The position numbers and the translations under genes were made by a program. Below the pieces are notes generated by a model. That model made no database searches, had not been told where the DNA came from, and saw only the letters and a list, made by a program, of their open reading frames with translations. This document shows positions 33,101 through 44,229 of a DNA stretch of 64,000 nucleotides, one piece after another (positions within the stretch are counted from its first letter, which is position 1; each line of letters begins with the position of its first letter). The DNA comes from Xanthostigma xanthostigma (taxonomy: Eukaryota; Arthropoda; Insecta; Raphidioptera; Raphidiidae): positions 30,505,401 through 30,569,400 of the forward strand of contig OY754472.1 in NCBI GenBank assembly GCA_963575645.1, in the 5' to 3' direction.

Positions 33101-36100
33101 ACACGAAATTCATTCAAATTGAAGCTTTTTGAAAAGAGGAGATTCTGATCTCTAAAACAGAATGATTTTTAAATCCATTCGGGTTCATAAATACTATACT
33201 AAAATTGTAATTGACAATCACGAACAGCAGTTGTCGGCTGGTATGTACGTATGTACGTCCTATCTCTACAGATCGCAATTTTAGTCGGATTGCCTTGGGT
33301 TATATTTTATTCACTTTGTTTACTATCAGACCAGAAACACAAGAATGTGTTCAGTAGTTTAATTTTTATAAACAGTTTTATTTTATTATTTTTGACTAAT
33401 AGTTGAAAAAAAATAAAAATAAAATTATTACTGTAAGTGTAGTGTAGTCTTTGTCTTTTTCTCCGCTCACTTCTTCTAAACCATGCGCCGGACCTAAATA
33501 TGGTTTTCGATAGTAGAAAGAGCAATAAACGAGGAAGGTTTCTGTATATAATTTATAAATATTTTTTACAAAATAACTGAACTACGACGGAATTTTAGCA
33601 ATGCCTACATAGTTAAAATCAGAGTCTCAGACTGTCTTTGTCTTTTTCACCGGTCATTTCTTCTAAACCACGCACCGGATTTTGAAATGGTTTTCGCTTA
33701 TAGAAAGATCAATATACGAGGAAGGTTTCTGTATACAATTTGTAAATATTTTTTTAAAATGGCTGAAATACGACGGTATTTTGTCAAAGACTGCACAGTT
33801 AAAAACAAAGTCTCTGTCTTTTTCTCCGCTCTCTTCTACTAAACCACGCACCGGATTTTGAAATTGTTTTCGGTAATAGAAAGAGCGATAAACGAGGAAG
33901 GCTTATGAATATAGTTTGTAAATATTTTTTACAAAATGGCTGAAATACGACGGTATTTTGTCAAAAACTGCATAATTTTTTTATGATGTTATCAATTCTG
34001 TTATTTTTATTATTATGTTACTCGTTTATGCTACTATGTTACTCAATTTGGTTACTCAACCACCTTAAAATCACTGAATGGATTTACATAACGATTACTA
34101 GGTATTAAATTTAAATTTGCGAAAGTGCAGTTTTCTCATTTTTTGGATTTTTAAAATTTGTGAGTAAACTATATGGCCTACAGACGTCGTTCTCTGCTTA
34201 AATTAAAGCTAATTACATTTGCTACAATATATGTTCCTATGATATTTCCCTTAAAATGAGTATTTTCCCCGATATCGGGGTCAAAAATTGACCAAATCTT
34301 AAAATTTCACTTTGTTGAAAAAACTGGTCAATTTTTGGAAAGCTGTATCTCGGTAAGTATTGAACCTACAGAGCTGGTTCTTGTCTCAGATTGTAGCAAT
34401 TTTAGTCTACTTAAAAACGTATAAAAAATATTTTATAAAAAAACGCATAGTTTAAGACCTATGTCCTATATTGAGAATACCAAAAAAAGTGCGAAAATTT
34501 CGCAGTTTTTTGAGTGCTGCAAAGTTAGCACAGGTCTTTCGAAGCTGCAAACTTGGATATACGCTACTGGTAGTAGTCCTAACAATATATTAAAAAATCG
34601 GAACTACATGTTAGTTTGCGAGATTAGCGATTTTTAGTGTAAAATATGACCGGGCTATTTTCTCAATTTTTCATTATAATATGCACAGTGGAAAACTTTC
34701 GGGATGTGCACTTTTGGTTTTGCCAACTATTTTTTCATTACGCGCCAAAAGAATTATACAGGTCGACGTTTTGAAATCGTTTAAAAATAGGTACTCACTG
34801 TAATGAGCGAAAATATTTTTCTTCAAATCAAACGGCATTCCGGATAAAGTTGGTTTCGTGAACGGTGCTGTGCGCGTTGGAACTGTGAACAAAAAGGTAC
34901 GTCCGTCGGCTGCATCCTCATTCGATGCCACGTATTCGAATTTGAACATTTTCTGCTCAAAATCCTCTTCAAAATCACCCTCGGACCATAGACAGCCTCC
35001 ATAAAATATTGTCGTTCCCAAAGGCAAATGTCCGTTTACTGATAAATCCTGACGAAACATTTTATTTAGATCTTTTGTAATCGAATTGAATTGGGTTTTC
35101 ACATCTGGAAAATGAGTTTTAAATGTTTAAAAATCAAACAGGATTACTTAAAACTTTGCAAAATTAATAACAAATTTCTATCTTGAAACAATGCTGCATT
35201 ACCACATAGACGCAATAAGGACGCGTTTGAGGTCGTGTCTCAGAAACGCCTCTAAAATAAAACAATTCTTTCGTTTTGGTAATTAAATAACCGGAAATCA
35301 AGATGATAGGATTTGTAGGGACGTGGATATAATATGAATAGATCTTCACATTCATTAGTATGACTTTTTATTACTCTATTGTGACTGTTTCAAATATTTG
35401 GTTAAAACACCGGCTGCATGCACGAAAAAGTGTAACGTTCCTAACGTTCCGCCTGACCCTGTGCGTGCTTTTCTCGAAAACGGCCCTAACGATTTGGATG
35501 AAATTTACTGAAAAGGGATTTTGGGGGGCAAAAAATCGTTTTAGCTAGGTCTCATCTCTCGAAAAAATCGTTTTCATACAAATTTTATCATTATAAAAAT
35601 CAATTTTTTGACGTATGAAAATACTTAAATATTGTAAGTAGGTTTTGGAATTTTATATAAACAGTGAAACAATTGTTTTCAAAATATTATGACAATTAAT
35701 CTTTGAGACTTAAAATAAATACGAAAGAAAGAAAGTTAAAAAAAAACAATTATTATTATAGGTGGTGAGTATTTTAATACATAAAATTAACCTAAATTTG
35801 AAGCGAAAGATGCAATATCATAGATTCGAATTATTATAATTATTATATGTAGAATTTAGGTTATGTATTACGGAATACGTTATCACGTAAAACTATCGTC
35901 CGTAAACCGACTTTACAGACAACCAATTTTTTTTTCGTTATTAATAGAGAATACAGGTAATTAATTACCTGGAGACATTGCTAAATTATTGATGACAGAT
36001 TTCTTTTTAAAGATCGAGCACACTTGTCAAGCATAAACCTGGAGAGCACGCAGCAAAAAAGCCTGTTCGTAAAGCGCAACATTAGAAGAACACCTGCAAT

Positions 36101-39100
36101 CAACAGCCAACAACGACCGTTAGTCGGTTGCCTGCAATTTCTTTCTAGCCGTGCTGAACCGATCTAGCCTGCTAGTGATGTGTCGTTTTCATTAGTTAAT
36201 TTGCATTAATAAAGCTACTTGAAGACTTAAAAATGTCTAGCGCACATTACGAAACCGGCTGATTTGTGCTGGTTTACGCTGGCCTAGTGTGCGAAATCGT
36301 GCAGGTTGCACATTTGTGCTGTGCAGGTCGTGCAGGTTTATGCGTGACAAGTATGCGCGGTTGTTTAACGGTTTGTTAATCCATATATAAAATATAAAAT
36401 AATAATGATAACAAAGGAAAATTCTTTCGTGTTACAAATGTAAAATTAAGGTCTCGCCGTTTGTTGACAAGTGATTTCGGTAGAATTTGTTTGAATGACT
36501 GAAGTTAATACGTTAATAAAGTTGGTACTTATGGTAGGTCCCAAATAAAAAAATGCAAATTTTTGCATTCAAATGCTTTCAGAAAAAATCTCCTGTGACA
36601 TTAGTCACATCAGTGTTCCGAGAACGGAATACTAATAAAATAAATAAAAATTTTTTTAATATACAACGTTTTTAAAACGAAGTAAAAAGTATAAAATTAT
36701 TTTTTAACTTGTAGGATTTGAAACGAAAAGGGGCACATTATTTGTTTTATCTTATAGATTTTTTTCATTGATAAGCTACTCTCTACACTACTTATATAAC
36801 TGTCGTATGCGCCCCACGTTTTTCGTTTCAAATCTTACAATTTAAAACAGAGGTTCCCAAACTGTTTTGTCTCGTAGACCACTTGCCATGTTTTTCGGTT
36901 TTGGGTAGACCCCCAGCTTATCTGATATTGATTTTTTGCAAATTCATTAATTTCAAATGTATTTTTGACAACCGGTATAGTGATACTCACTTTTAACGAT
37001 TTAAATTTATAACGGTAGTGAAATGTAGTGTGAAATGATTAGTTTTATACATTTATTAATTAGGTTCAAATTAAACGAATCAAATTAAAATTTACTTTCT
37101 GTTACATAAAATAACTAAGCAAAAAATAAATGCTTTTAGTGTGAGGGATGAACCTGATGCTTTAATAATATCTTTTCAACATTTGGCATCAATTTAGTTA
37201 GATTTAATCTTAAATCTCTTCGGTTAACGATGTCGTTTGTTTCTTTTTTTTTAGGAGATTCGCTATCGTGGACCCCCATTTTCATTTCATGGACTCCCCA
37301 TTTTTTCCCCCGCTGACATGGACCCCTTGCAAGTTGTCGTAGACCCCTGGGGGTCGATATAGACCACTTTGGGAATCACTGATTTAAAACGAACTAAAAA
37401 GTATAAAATTATTTTTTAACTAGTAGGATTTGAAACGAAAAGGGGCACATTATTTGTTTTATCCTATAGATTTTTTGACGTGATAACGTCTTATAAATTG
37501 ATGAAACACCGGCTGCACGCACGAAAAAGTGTCACGTTCCGCCTGAGCCTGAGCGTGCAAGCGAGAGCGCGGTATAGGCGATAGAGAGGCACGATCGGCC
37601 CAAGCGTCGGCTTGTACGCATTTCTCTCTCTACTCGCGTGACGTCAGAGAGTTCATCAATGTTTCTTTATGACGTTATCACGTAAAACTATCGTCCGTAA
37701 ACCGACTTTACAGACAACCAATTTTTTTTCATTGATAAGCTACTCTCTACACTTCTTATATAACTGTCGTATGCGCCCCACGTTTTTTGTTTCAAATCCT
37801 ACAATTTAAAACAATTATTTTATATTTTTTAGTTCGTTTTAAAAACGTGGTATATTAATTTTTTTTATTTATATTATTATTTTGTTCTTTTTAGTTAATA
37901 AAAACGTAGTAAAAACAAAAATACATCGTAAAAAAATAAAAATATTATACGGGCCATGGGGGTAGAACCCGCGACCTTCGTGTTGTTAGCACGAAGCTCT
38001 ACCCAACTGAGCTATGCCCAACGTTAGCAAGGTGTCGTACAACGATAAATAAGTAAGAATGAATTATATGTATCTATTTATTAAAATTTCTTCTCTTTTT
38101 TATTTTAGTATTTTCTCGAACTGTCATCTAATTCTGAGTTATGTTAAAAATTTCAAGTCTCTATCTCATCAAGAAGTTAGTTTAAAATCAATTACAAAGT
38201 TCCGCCCGACATACACGAAAAGCAAGTTAATATAAACGTGGTAAAAATAGGAGAACTGGTAGGAAATGGCTGTATGATATTATCTTAAAAAAAAACTTCG
38301 GAGAAGTAAAAACTTCGTTCTGTGCTAAATTCAAAAACTTGAGGCGACTGAATCTTAAGATTATAACTTAAAAAAAAAGAATTTCGAGGCAGACAAGAAA
38401 TTGAAATCAAGCTCGAAATTCTGTGCGTAAGACGTCAAAAAAAAATGAATTTCGAGGCAGACAAGGAATTGAAATCCAACCTTGAAATTCTGTGCTTATA
38501 AAAGCTACAAGAGCAACAGCAAAAAAATGCAAAGACGGTGTTCGCATAGCTCCTTTAGTTACTACTAAAAAAACGCCGTCTGTGCACTTTTTTTTGCTGT
38601 TGCTCTTGTAGCTTTTATAAGCACAGAATTTCAAGGTTGGATTTCAATTCCTTGTCTGCCTCGAAATTCATTTTTTTTTGACGTCTTACGCACAGAATTT
38701 CGAGCTTGATTTCAATTTCTTGTCTGTCTCGAAATTCTTTTTTTTTAAGTTATAATCTTAAGATTCAGTCGCCTCAAGTTTTTGAATTTAGCACAGAACG
38801 AAGTTTTTACTTCTCCGAAGTTTTTTTTTAAGATTTCACGTCTTTTTCCAAAGTGTGAGACATTATTTTTATTTTTCCTCCAAAATAAGCATATGTGCAT
38901 TTTTTATATTGTTGTATTTAAATGCAATAAAAGTGTTCATATTGTTGTATTTAAATGCAATGAATCTCCGAAATTAGAATATGTATTGTAAAAAACAACA
39001 CGATCCTTACTCCATGCAACTGTGGTTTCGAGCGCGTCTCTCATGTATTTGTGGGCGTGACATGTAAGTTATATCGTGGCAGCACTTGATTACGCGCCAA

Positions 39101-42100
39101 ATATAAATGCACTTTTGTAGTTTGTTAAATAAGAAGTAACAATCAAAAGTCGGTTATAGAAATTGCAATAATCGACTTTTGATTTTTACTTCTCATTTAA
39201 CAAACAGTACTACAAAAGTGCATTTATATTTTGCCGCGTAGTTCAGTGCTGCCGCGGTGCAACACCTAGTGGTGCAATCGGCTCATCACACCTCCATGCG
39301 AATACCATGACATTCAATTTGTAAACAATCCATGTGAAGTCTATTAAAAATAAAAATGAGCTATAACAAGTCTATGCTCTGTGATACATGATTCTTTTTT
39401 ATATTCATTTGAAATATGGATATTCTTGAAGATTCCATGAAGGCACATTTTGAAGGCATGGAAAAAAAATCAATGAACAAAGCCCACCATTAAAAATACA
39501 AATTTTTTTTCATATCATTTGTAAAATACTTATTTTGCATTAAAAAAAAGAAGTTTCACCTCGTAATCTTTTCACTTTTTAATTTTTGTTGCACTTTTTA
39601 TGATAAATATGTTTTTTAATAAATTAATTTATTTAAATCTAACTTCAATCATATATTTTGTTATTTTTTAATAAAAGATTTGACGAAAGTGAATTTTTCA
39701 AAAAACAAGAAAATAATAAAAATTAAAAATTAAAAAAGAAATAAAAATATATGAGAAAAAATTGAGAAAATAAATTAAAACTAAAAAAACAATTAAAAAC
39801 ATAAAAACAAATTAAAAATTGAAAAACAAATTTTCCAATGATGCTGGCGGGAATCGAACTCAAGACCCTGTTATTAGTTATTACTAGCCTAGTCGTTACC
39901 GCTAGTCCACGGGCACACTCAGACTATAAGCTGTTATTGTGGTACAGAAGTATATATGGGTGATACGAAAAATCGGTCCTATGAAAGTCACGTGGTCACA
40001 GAACTATAAAACTTGGAAACTTGCTTCATATACACGGCGTTATATGGGACAAAGGCAAAATCAATGTATAAGAATACGCTAGAGATTCGTTGGCATTTAG
40101 CACAGAAAAGAATCTCTAGCGAGATTCTTCGATAAGCACTTACTTTTCCATTTGATATTAGTAAAATATACATTGAATGCAACAGCTGGTTTTGGGAAGC
40201 CGTCTTCATACGCAAACATTTTCACGTCACCCAGGCTCACTGGATTTTTTTGTGGATTAATTTGCCTTTCACATTCTGTTGAGTTCTTTGAGTAAAATTT
40301 CAGACTACATGAATCAGGCGAAATGGAGTGTCCATTTGTGTTCCAGCTCTTAAAAGAGAAATTTCAATGTATTAAAAGAAATTGTAATAGTCCAGGAGGC
40401 AGTGAATTTTTTTTGTACTTATTCTCTCAGTCGGTGAATATGAAATAGTTTGTTCGGATGGTGACACAAAACGACAATTTGAGAGTCTGGCAAAAATTTT
40501 TGGATGGGTTCACTAGATACAAAAAAAAAGTCCACTTATTTTCCCAGTCATAAATATTTTACATTAATTAAAGTGAATCATTTTGTTAATGGAAATAACA
40601 GTTTGGCACATACCATGTGGAAGAAAGTCAGTCTGGTTGAAAATTTCCGGATGCAAAAATTTGACCGATTTTTGAAATCCGTAACCCTTATTTTCCCATG
40701 CATGAAATTTAATATATCATTTGATACTATCATAAACTATAATCAAAAGTAAGTCTGGTTGATTTATGAAATTGGCAAATGAGTCTGGCGGCATCTTGAA
40801 ATCGTAAAAATTACAAAATTTTTGCTCTTTTTTCACCGGATTTTTTAATTTGTCACATGATAAATAATACTATAATTTCATAGAAAATACACGTCTGGCT
40901 GTCATTTACAATCACGAAAGCCCCGTCAGACAATTTTTTTTCTTAACTTCACTATACAGATTGTATCAAATCAAAACGGTCCATAGGACATTCTGTGTGT
41001 AAGACAGAGACAATATATAAAGATTCAAAGCAGTAAGTAAGAATGAGATAAATGATCGCTAATATAGTTACTGTGGTTACGTAAATAAATAATTACTGTA
41101 AATCTTTTTTCCAATTTATCAATTAAAACAACTACAAATAAATTTATTATGTTGGCGGTTGAATTACCACCATAAAACCATTTAATTATTTGGATTTTTT
41201 CCCGAACAGTATAAATAGCCATTTTATCAATAATTTCACTAGTGAATACTGACATTTGATAAAATTGTGATTTTTACTGTAGAAAACAAAGACGATACTA
41301 TCAGATTGTATAACTACAGTAACTAGCTATTAGCGATCATTTATCTCATTCTTACTTACTGCTTTAGTGCTTTATATAATATCGTCTCTGTCTTACACAC
41401 AGAATGTTCTATGGACTGTTTTGATTTGATACAATCTGTATATCTCACTAATAGAACTATTTTTATCACTAGAAAAAAGTGCGGTATATATTTTGTACTT
41501 TCTAACGCATTTCCGCCTCAACCCATCGGACCCCCCCTCCCTACATATATATGAATTTTGCTTAGAATAACAAACCGAATTATTCTATCGGTGTTGGCTG
41601 ACTAGGAAAATAAATACCGAAAATCTTCACTGCCTCCTGAGTCCTGGACTATAATATAATGTTATGATTGATGAATTTAAATAAATGAGAATATCAGTAA
41701 TAAATTTAAATTTTTTGATCCTTTTGATACGTATGGCAAGTTGTACTCCTAGTGGCGTAACTATACCGGTTAAGGATCGTGGCAAATTTCACTAAATGTT
41801 GTAATAATAAATGTTAGGATCCTCCCGTGTTCACGGCCCTCTCCCGTGGCATTTTGCCTGTTCTGTCACTCTATTGTTACGCCACTGTATATCCCCCTAT
41901 ATTGATTAATTACTCTAACTCCCCGAAGTTTACAATTTTTAACTCAAAAGACAAAATAATGAAATCCATGGAAAGTTTGTTCTTGAAAACTTTTCAAAAT
42001 TCCCGGCAAACAAATTGCCAGAAATTTTATACTTACTACGTTATCTCATGAAGTAGATATAAAATAAAGAAATAATATATTTTTAAATGGCTTACTATTT

Positions 42101-42203
42101 GTTTACAGTCGGTGACATCTCTCCAACACTCATAAAAATAACTATAATTTTTTGCAGCAAGTATTGCTTTTAAAAATAATGTTAACACAATGATAACGCG
42201 CAT
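30131..42203 (-). CDS. IL-17-receptor-like SEFIR transmembrane protein, copy B
   Basis: Six exons join in frame: 42096-42203, 40144-40348, 34799-35104, 32466-32753, 32289-32390 and 30131-31263 (2142 nt, 713 aa). Phases equal those of copy A, and exons 1, 4 and 5 have identical lengths (108, 288, 102). Signal peptide MRVIIVLTLFLKAILA; extracellular residues 37-302; TM helix about 307-329 (LTTIFVTIFIALVW); SEFIR from about 345 (PKVFVCHSSGDDKH). The cytoplasmic tail is about 100 residues longer than in copy A because a block of about 305 bp is duplicated in tandem inside exon 6 (each copy runs from RINLV.DEIS to YNLQL). Exon 3 carries four extra residues (EEDFE) against copy A. Expected role: plasma-membrane receptor signalling through SEFIR adaptors; ligand unknown. 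The reading frame is intact, so it is not a pseudogene on this evidence. Confidence 0.85.
31600..31750. repeat. Two direct repeats of ~50 bp
   Basis: ACGAACAGATCTAACAAG with flanks recurs at about 31630 and 31718. It lies in intron 5 of receptor copy B. The surrounding 31440-32230 resembles a degraded LINE tail with a CATA microsatellite at 32060. Confidence 0.5.
33448..33975 (-). repeat. Three tandem copies of a ~180-bp unit
   Basis: A unit containing TTCTTCTAAACCA.GC.CCGG, AGAAAGAGC.ATA.ACGAGG and the ACTACGACGG.ATTTT block occurs near 33448, 33633 and 33810. A fourth, isolated copy is at 63225-63390. Intron 3 of receptor copy B. Confidence 0.7.
35411..35930. mobile_element. ACGTGATAACGT repeat family, rearranged copy
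   Basis: The left part (CACCGGCTGCATGCACGAAA, CGTTCCGCCTGACCCTG) and the right part (CGTTATCACGTAAAACTATC to GACAACCAATTTT) match the intact copy at 37477-37722, but unrelated AT-rich sequence of about 400 bp separates them. Intron 2 of receptor copy B. Confidence 0.55.
36848..37381. mobile_element. 534-bp hAT element
   Basis: Ends CAGAGGTTCCCAAACTG and TTTGGGAATCACTG form the TIRs; a perfect 8-bp duplication ATTTAAAA flanks it (36840-36847 and 37382-37389). Subterminal GTAGACC motifs recur on both sides. No transposase frame. Confidence 0.9.
37477..37722. mobile_element. ACGTGATAACGT element, intact copy with empty-site comparison
   Basis: The uninterrupted sister unit at about 36760-36770 reads straight through TAGATTTTTTTCATTG. 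Here the same site holds about 246 bp from GACGTGATAACGTC to TTTACAGACAACCAA, bounded by oligo-T. The interior shows a GC-rich, CG-containing block. Superfamily unknown. Confidence 0.7.
37951..38021 (-). tRNA. tRNA-Ile-like pseudogene with AAC anticodon
   Basis: The D-arm (TAGCTCAGTTGGGTAGAGC), the anticodon stem TTCGTG/CACGAA and GAAGGTCGCGGGTTC follow animal tRNA-Ile(AAT) closely. The loop is CTAACAA, so the anticodon would be AAC (Val) in place of AAT. The T-stem and acceptor stem are degraded, so a pseudogene or tRNA-derived SINE head is more likely than a working tRNA. Intron 2 of receptor copy B. Confidence 0.6.
38283..38832. repeat. 550-bp near-perfect foldback (arms ~255 bp, loop ~30 bp)
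   Basis: The sequence from AACTTCGGAGAAGTAAAAAC (about 38293) reads back almost without mismatch to 38832. Within each arm a sub-block with GAATTTCGAGGCAGACAAG is present twice in tandem. The loop (about 38543-38570) is the only unpaired part. The frame 38407-38634 is a product of the palindrome. Intron 2 of receptor copy B. Confidence 0.9.
39077..39254. mobile_element. 178-bp foldback MITE
   Basis: ATATAAATGCACTTTTGTAG and its inverse bound an inner pair around AAAAGTCG/CGACTTTT; GGCAGCAC/GTGCTGCC extend the arms outward. Confidence 0.65.
39839..39917 (-). tRNA. tRNA-like degenerate sequence
   Basis: On the minus strand an A-box-like GTGGACTAGCGGTAACG and a B-box GAGTTCGATTC precede CCGCCAGCATCA. 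The 5' acceptor strand no longer pairs with the 3' strand and the anticodon stem is poor. Isotype not assigned. Intron 2 of receptor copy B. Confidence 0.4.
40388..41651. mobile_element. 1.26-kb TIR element with a nested palindromic element
   Basis: TAGTCCAGGAGGCAGTGAA at the left is repeated inversely at the right (41626-41651, with a 6-bp gap). Inside, 40945-41050 and 41335-41450 are inverted copies (GTGTGTAAGACAGAGAC, TGAGATAAATGATCGCTAAT), a second element of about 500 bp. Short frames at 40504-40752 and 41025-41255 lack homology. Intron 1 of receptor copy B. Confidence 0.65.
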
Positions 42204-43300
42204 TTCTATATAATTATTAAATGTTTTAAACGCATGTATTGTGAGGTTAAACCACAAGATACAATTAATAGTAAAAAAAAAACAAGGAAACTTTAAAAAC
42301 GTTACATTTTGTATTAAAATTCGAAGAAAAACTGACAAAAATAAATCGCCGAAATACACATGGAAAATTAATTGTTCAAAAAAGTGTTTTTGATTGAAGA
42401 AATGTTTTTTGACTGGAGATTAAATTAATTAAAAAAAGACAGAAGTTTGTATATAACCAGAGAATATATATATCTACGTGTATTAATGTACAATGAATAA
42501 ACATTAAATTGTTTACTGTGGAAAAAGAATATCAAAACTTTTTTCCGCGAATCTAAAACAGGTCTGTAGTAGTTTTTAGTATGCACAGTAACCGAGATGT
42601 TACGAAAAATGAATATTTAATGTTTGTATATCTATGGTTTGTTGGCGCTTCGGCTCGAGAGAATAATTAATAATGACCCAAAAAGAATCAATAAGAATTA
42701 TATTAAAGCGACATGAATTTGTGGTTTATACGTTGTGGTTTCATTGTCAGGAGTTATAAATACACACTAAGTTCGGACCTGTACGTGAAACCACGTAACA
42801 GAAGTGATCAGTGAGATGCAGTGGGGACATTCCATGGCCACATATGAATATGATAAAATCTTTCCTTGTAGTACAGCGGTATTAAAACTTTAAATAAAAA
42901 CAAAATTTAGAAACATTTTGATAATAAGAAACAACCATATTTATCTATGGATGGTAGTGTAGCGTCCGGTTGGCGCAGAAAAAAATAAATAAAAAATGTT
43001 TCTTCGGTGAGACCTATTCTTGGATACCCTTGATTAATAACTCATTTAATCTTTTTTATGTAAACATTCACAATAAAGCTAAAAGAAAATATTCTGTTCT
43101 TGTTAATTGCGTTTCATTTTAATCAAAAAGTGTAATAAAATATAATAAAACCATAAATTATATAAATGTTTTTCTTCTTTATTAATTTATTACAACAAAT
43201 ATCACATGATTCGGTTCCTTGTACTTAAAAAAAAACTTGAATACTTGAATATTGCAGTCTTGTTTACAGTAGGTACGCTAATATTTACTGTTTTAAAAAA
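42204..43300. other. Upstream region of receptor copy B
   Basis: The first 150 bp (GTGAGGTTA, TTACATTTTGTATT) align with 26591-26750 upstream of copy A. At 42758-42845 lies the second shared block (AAATACACACTAAGTTCGGA). No other gene is visible up to 43300. Confidence 0.45.
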
Positions 43301-44004
43301 TTAAGGGGGTTAAGTACTCAAGAGCACCCCAAAAATACCCGGTTTTTTGAGATTATTTGGGATTGTTTGAAAAAAGCTACATACATTGAAATTAATACTG
43401 TAGTTTAATAGAACTTTTCAGAAGGTAATGACATTTAAAAAAATTTTTGGACCCCCTAGGAGCCTACATATTGGTTAGCAGGAAATCCACCTCTGCCCTC
43501 CGTACATTCCACAGCCGTCATGAAACAATCTGTAAAAAAATTTCCAAAGCTAAATTAATTTTTATACTTGTAGTTTCCGTGTGACATTGCCTGTTTTTTC
43601 CTCGAAAAAAAATTTTTGCCATTTGAAAGTAAAATTTAAAAAAAATAGCTATTTTGTGACAATTGAAAGGTTCTAACTTTTTTTCTAATAATTATTTTGG
43701 CATAAATTTAATGTCACATGGAAACTAGAAGTATTAAAATTTATTTAGCTTTGGAAATTTTGTTCCAGATTGTTTCATGGTGGCTGTAGAATGTACGGAG
43801 GCCAGAGGTGGATTTCCCGCAAGGATTTTTTAACTAACCAATATGTAGGCTCCTATGGGGTCCAATTTTTTTTAAATGTCATTACCTTCTTAAAAATTCT
43901 ATTAAACTACAGCATTAATTTCAATGTATGTAATTTTTTTCAAACCCAAAAAATCTCAAAAAACGGGTATTTTTGGGGTGCTCTAGAGTACTTAACCCCC
44001 TTAA
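43301..44004. repeat. 704-bp palindromic element, arms ~330 bp
   Basis: From TTAAGGGGGTTAAGTACTC the sequence folds back on itself with good identity (AGGCTCCTA, GGTGGATTTCC, TGTCATTACCTTCT and CCTCCGTACATTC blocks pair). Only about 40-50 bp in the centre are unpaired. The frame 43770-44027 lies in the right arm. Confidence 0.8.
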
Positions 44005-44229
44005 TATTGTTTTGTGAATATAAATGAACACATGAATTTGTTCGAAGAAAATTATAGATTCTTAGGTCATTCAAATATTGTGGTCATAGTCAAAAATACA
44101 ATTTGGAAATAGCATATTACGCAATCGTCTTCCAGCTGATGGTTCTAGCGTTTATTTTTTCTTTAAATGTGATTCTTCAGCAGTGGTGTTTTAAAATTTA
44201 CTGAAGAGATAAACTGCAGTCTTTTTTAA

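Larger units (their letters stand above)
36646..37878. mobile_element. Tandemly duplicated MITE with two later insertions
   Basis: Two palindromic units (GTAGGATTTGAAACGAAAAG and its inverse CGTTTCAAAT.) lie side by side. Between them is a hAT element (36848-37381), and inside the second unit is the ACGTGATAACGT element (37477-37722). The outer ends AATATACAACGTTTTTAAAA and TTTTAAAAACGTGGTATATT are inverted. Intron 2 of receptor copy B. Confidence 0.7.

Noticed and set aside
33448..33975. LTR pair of a retrotransposon
   Set aside because: Three short tandem units without primer-binding site, polypurine tract or gag-pol remains.
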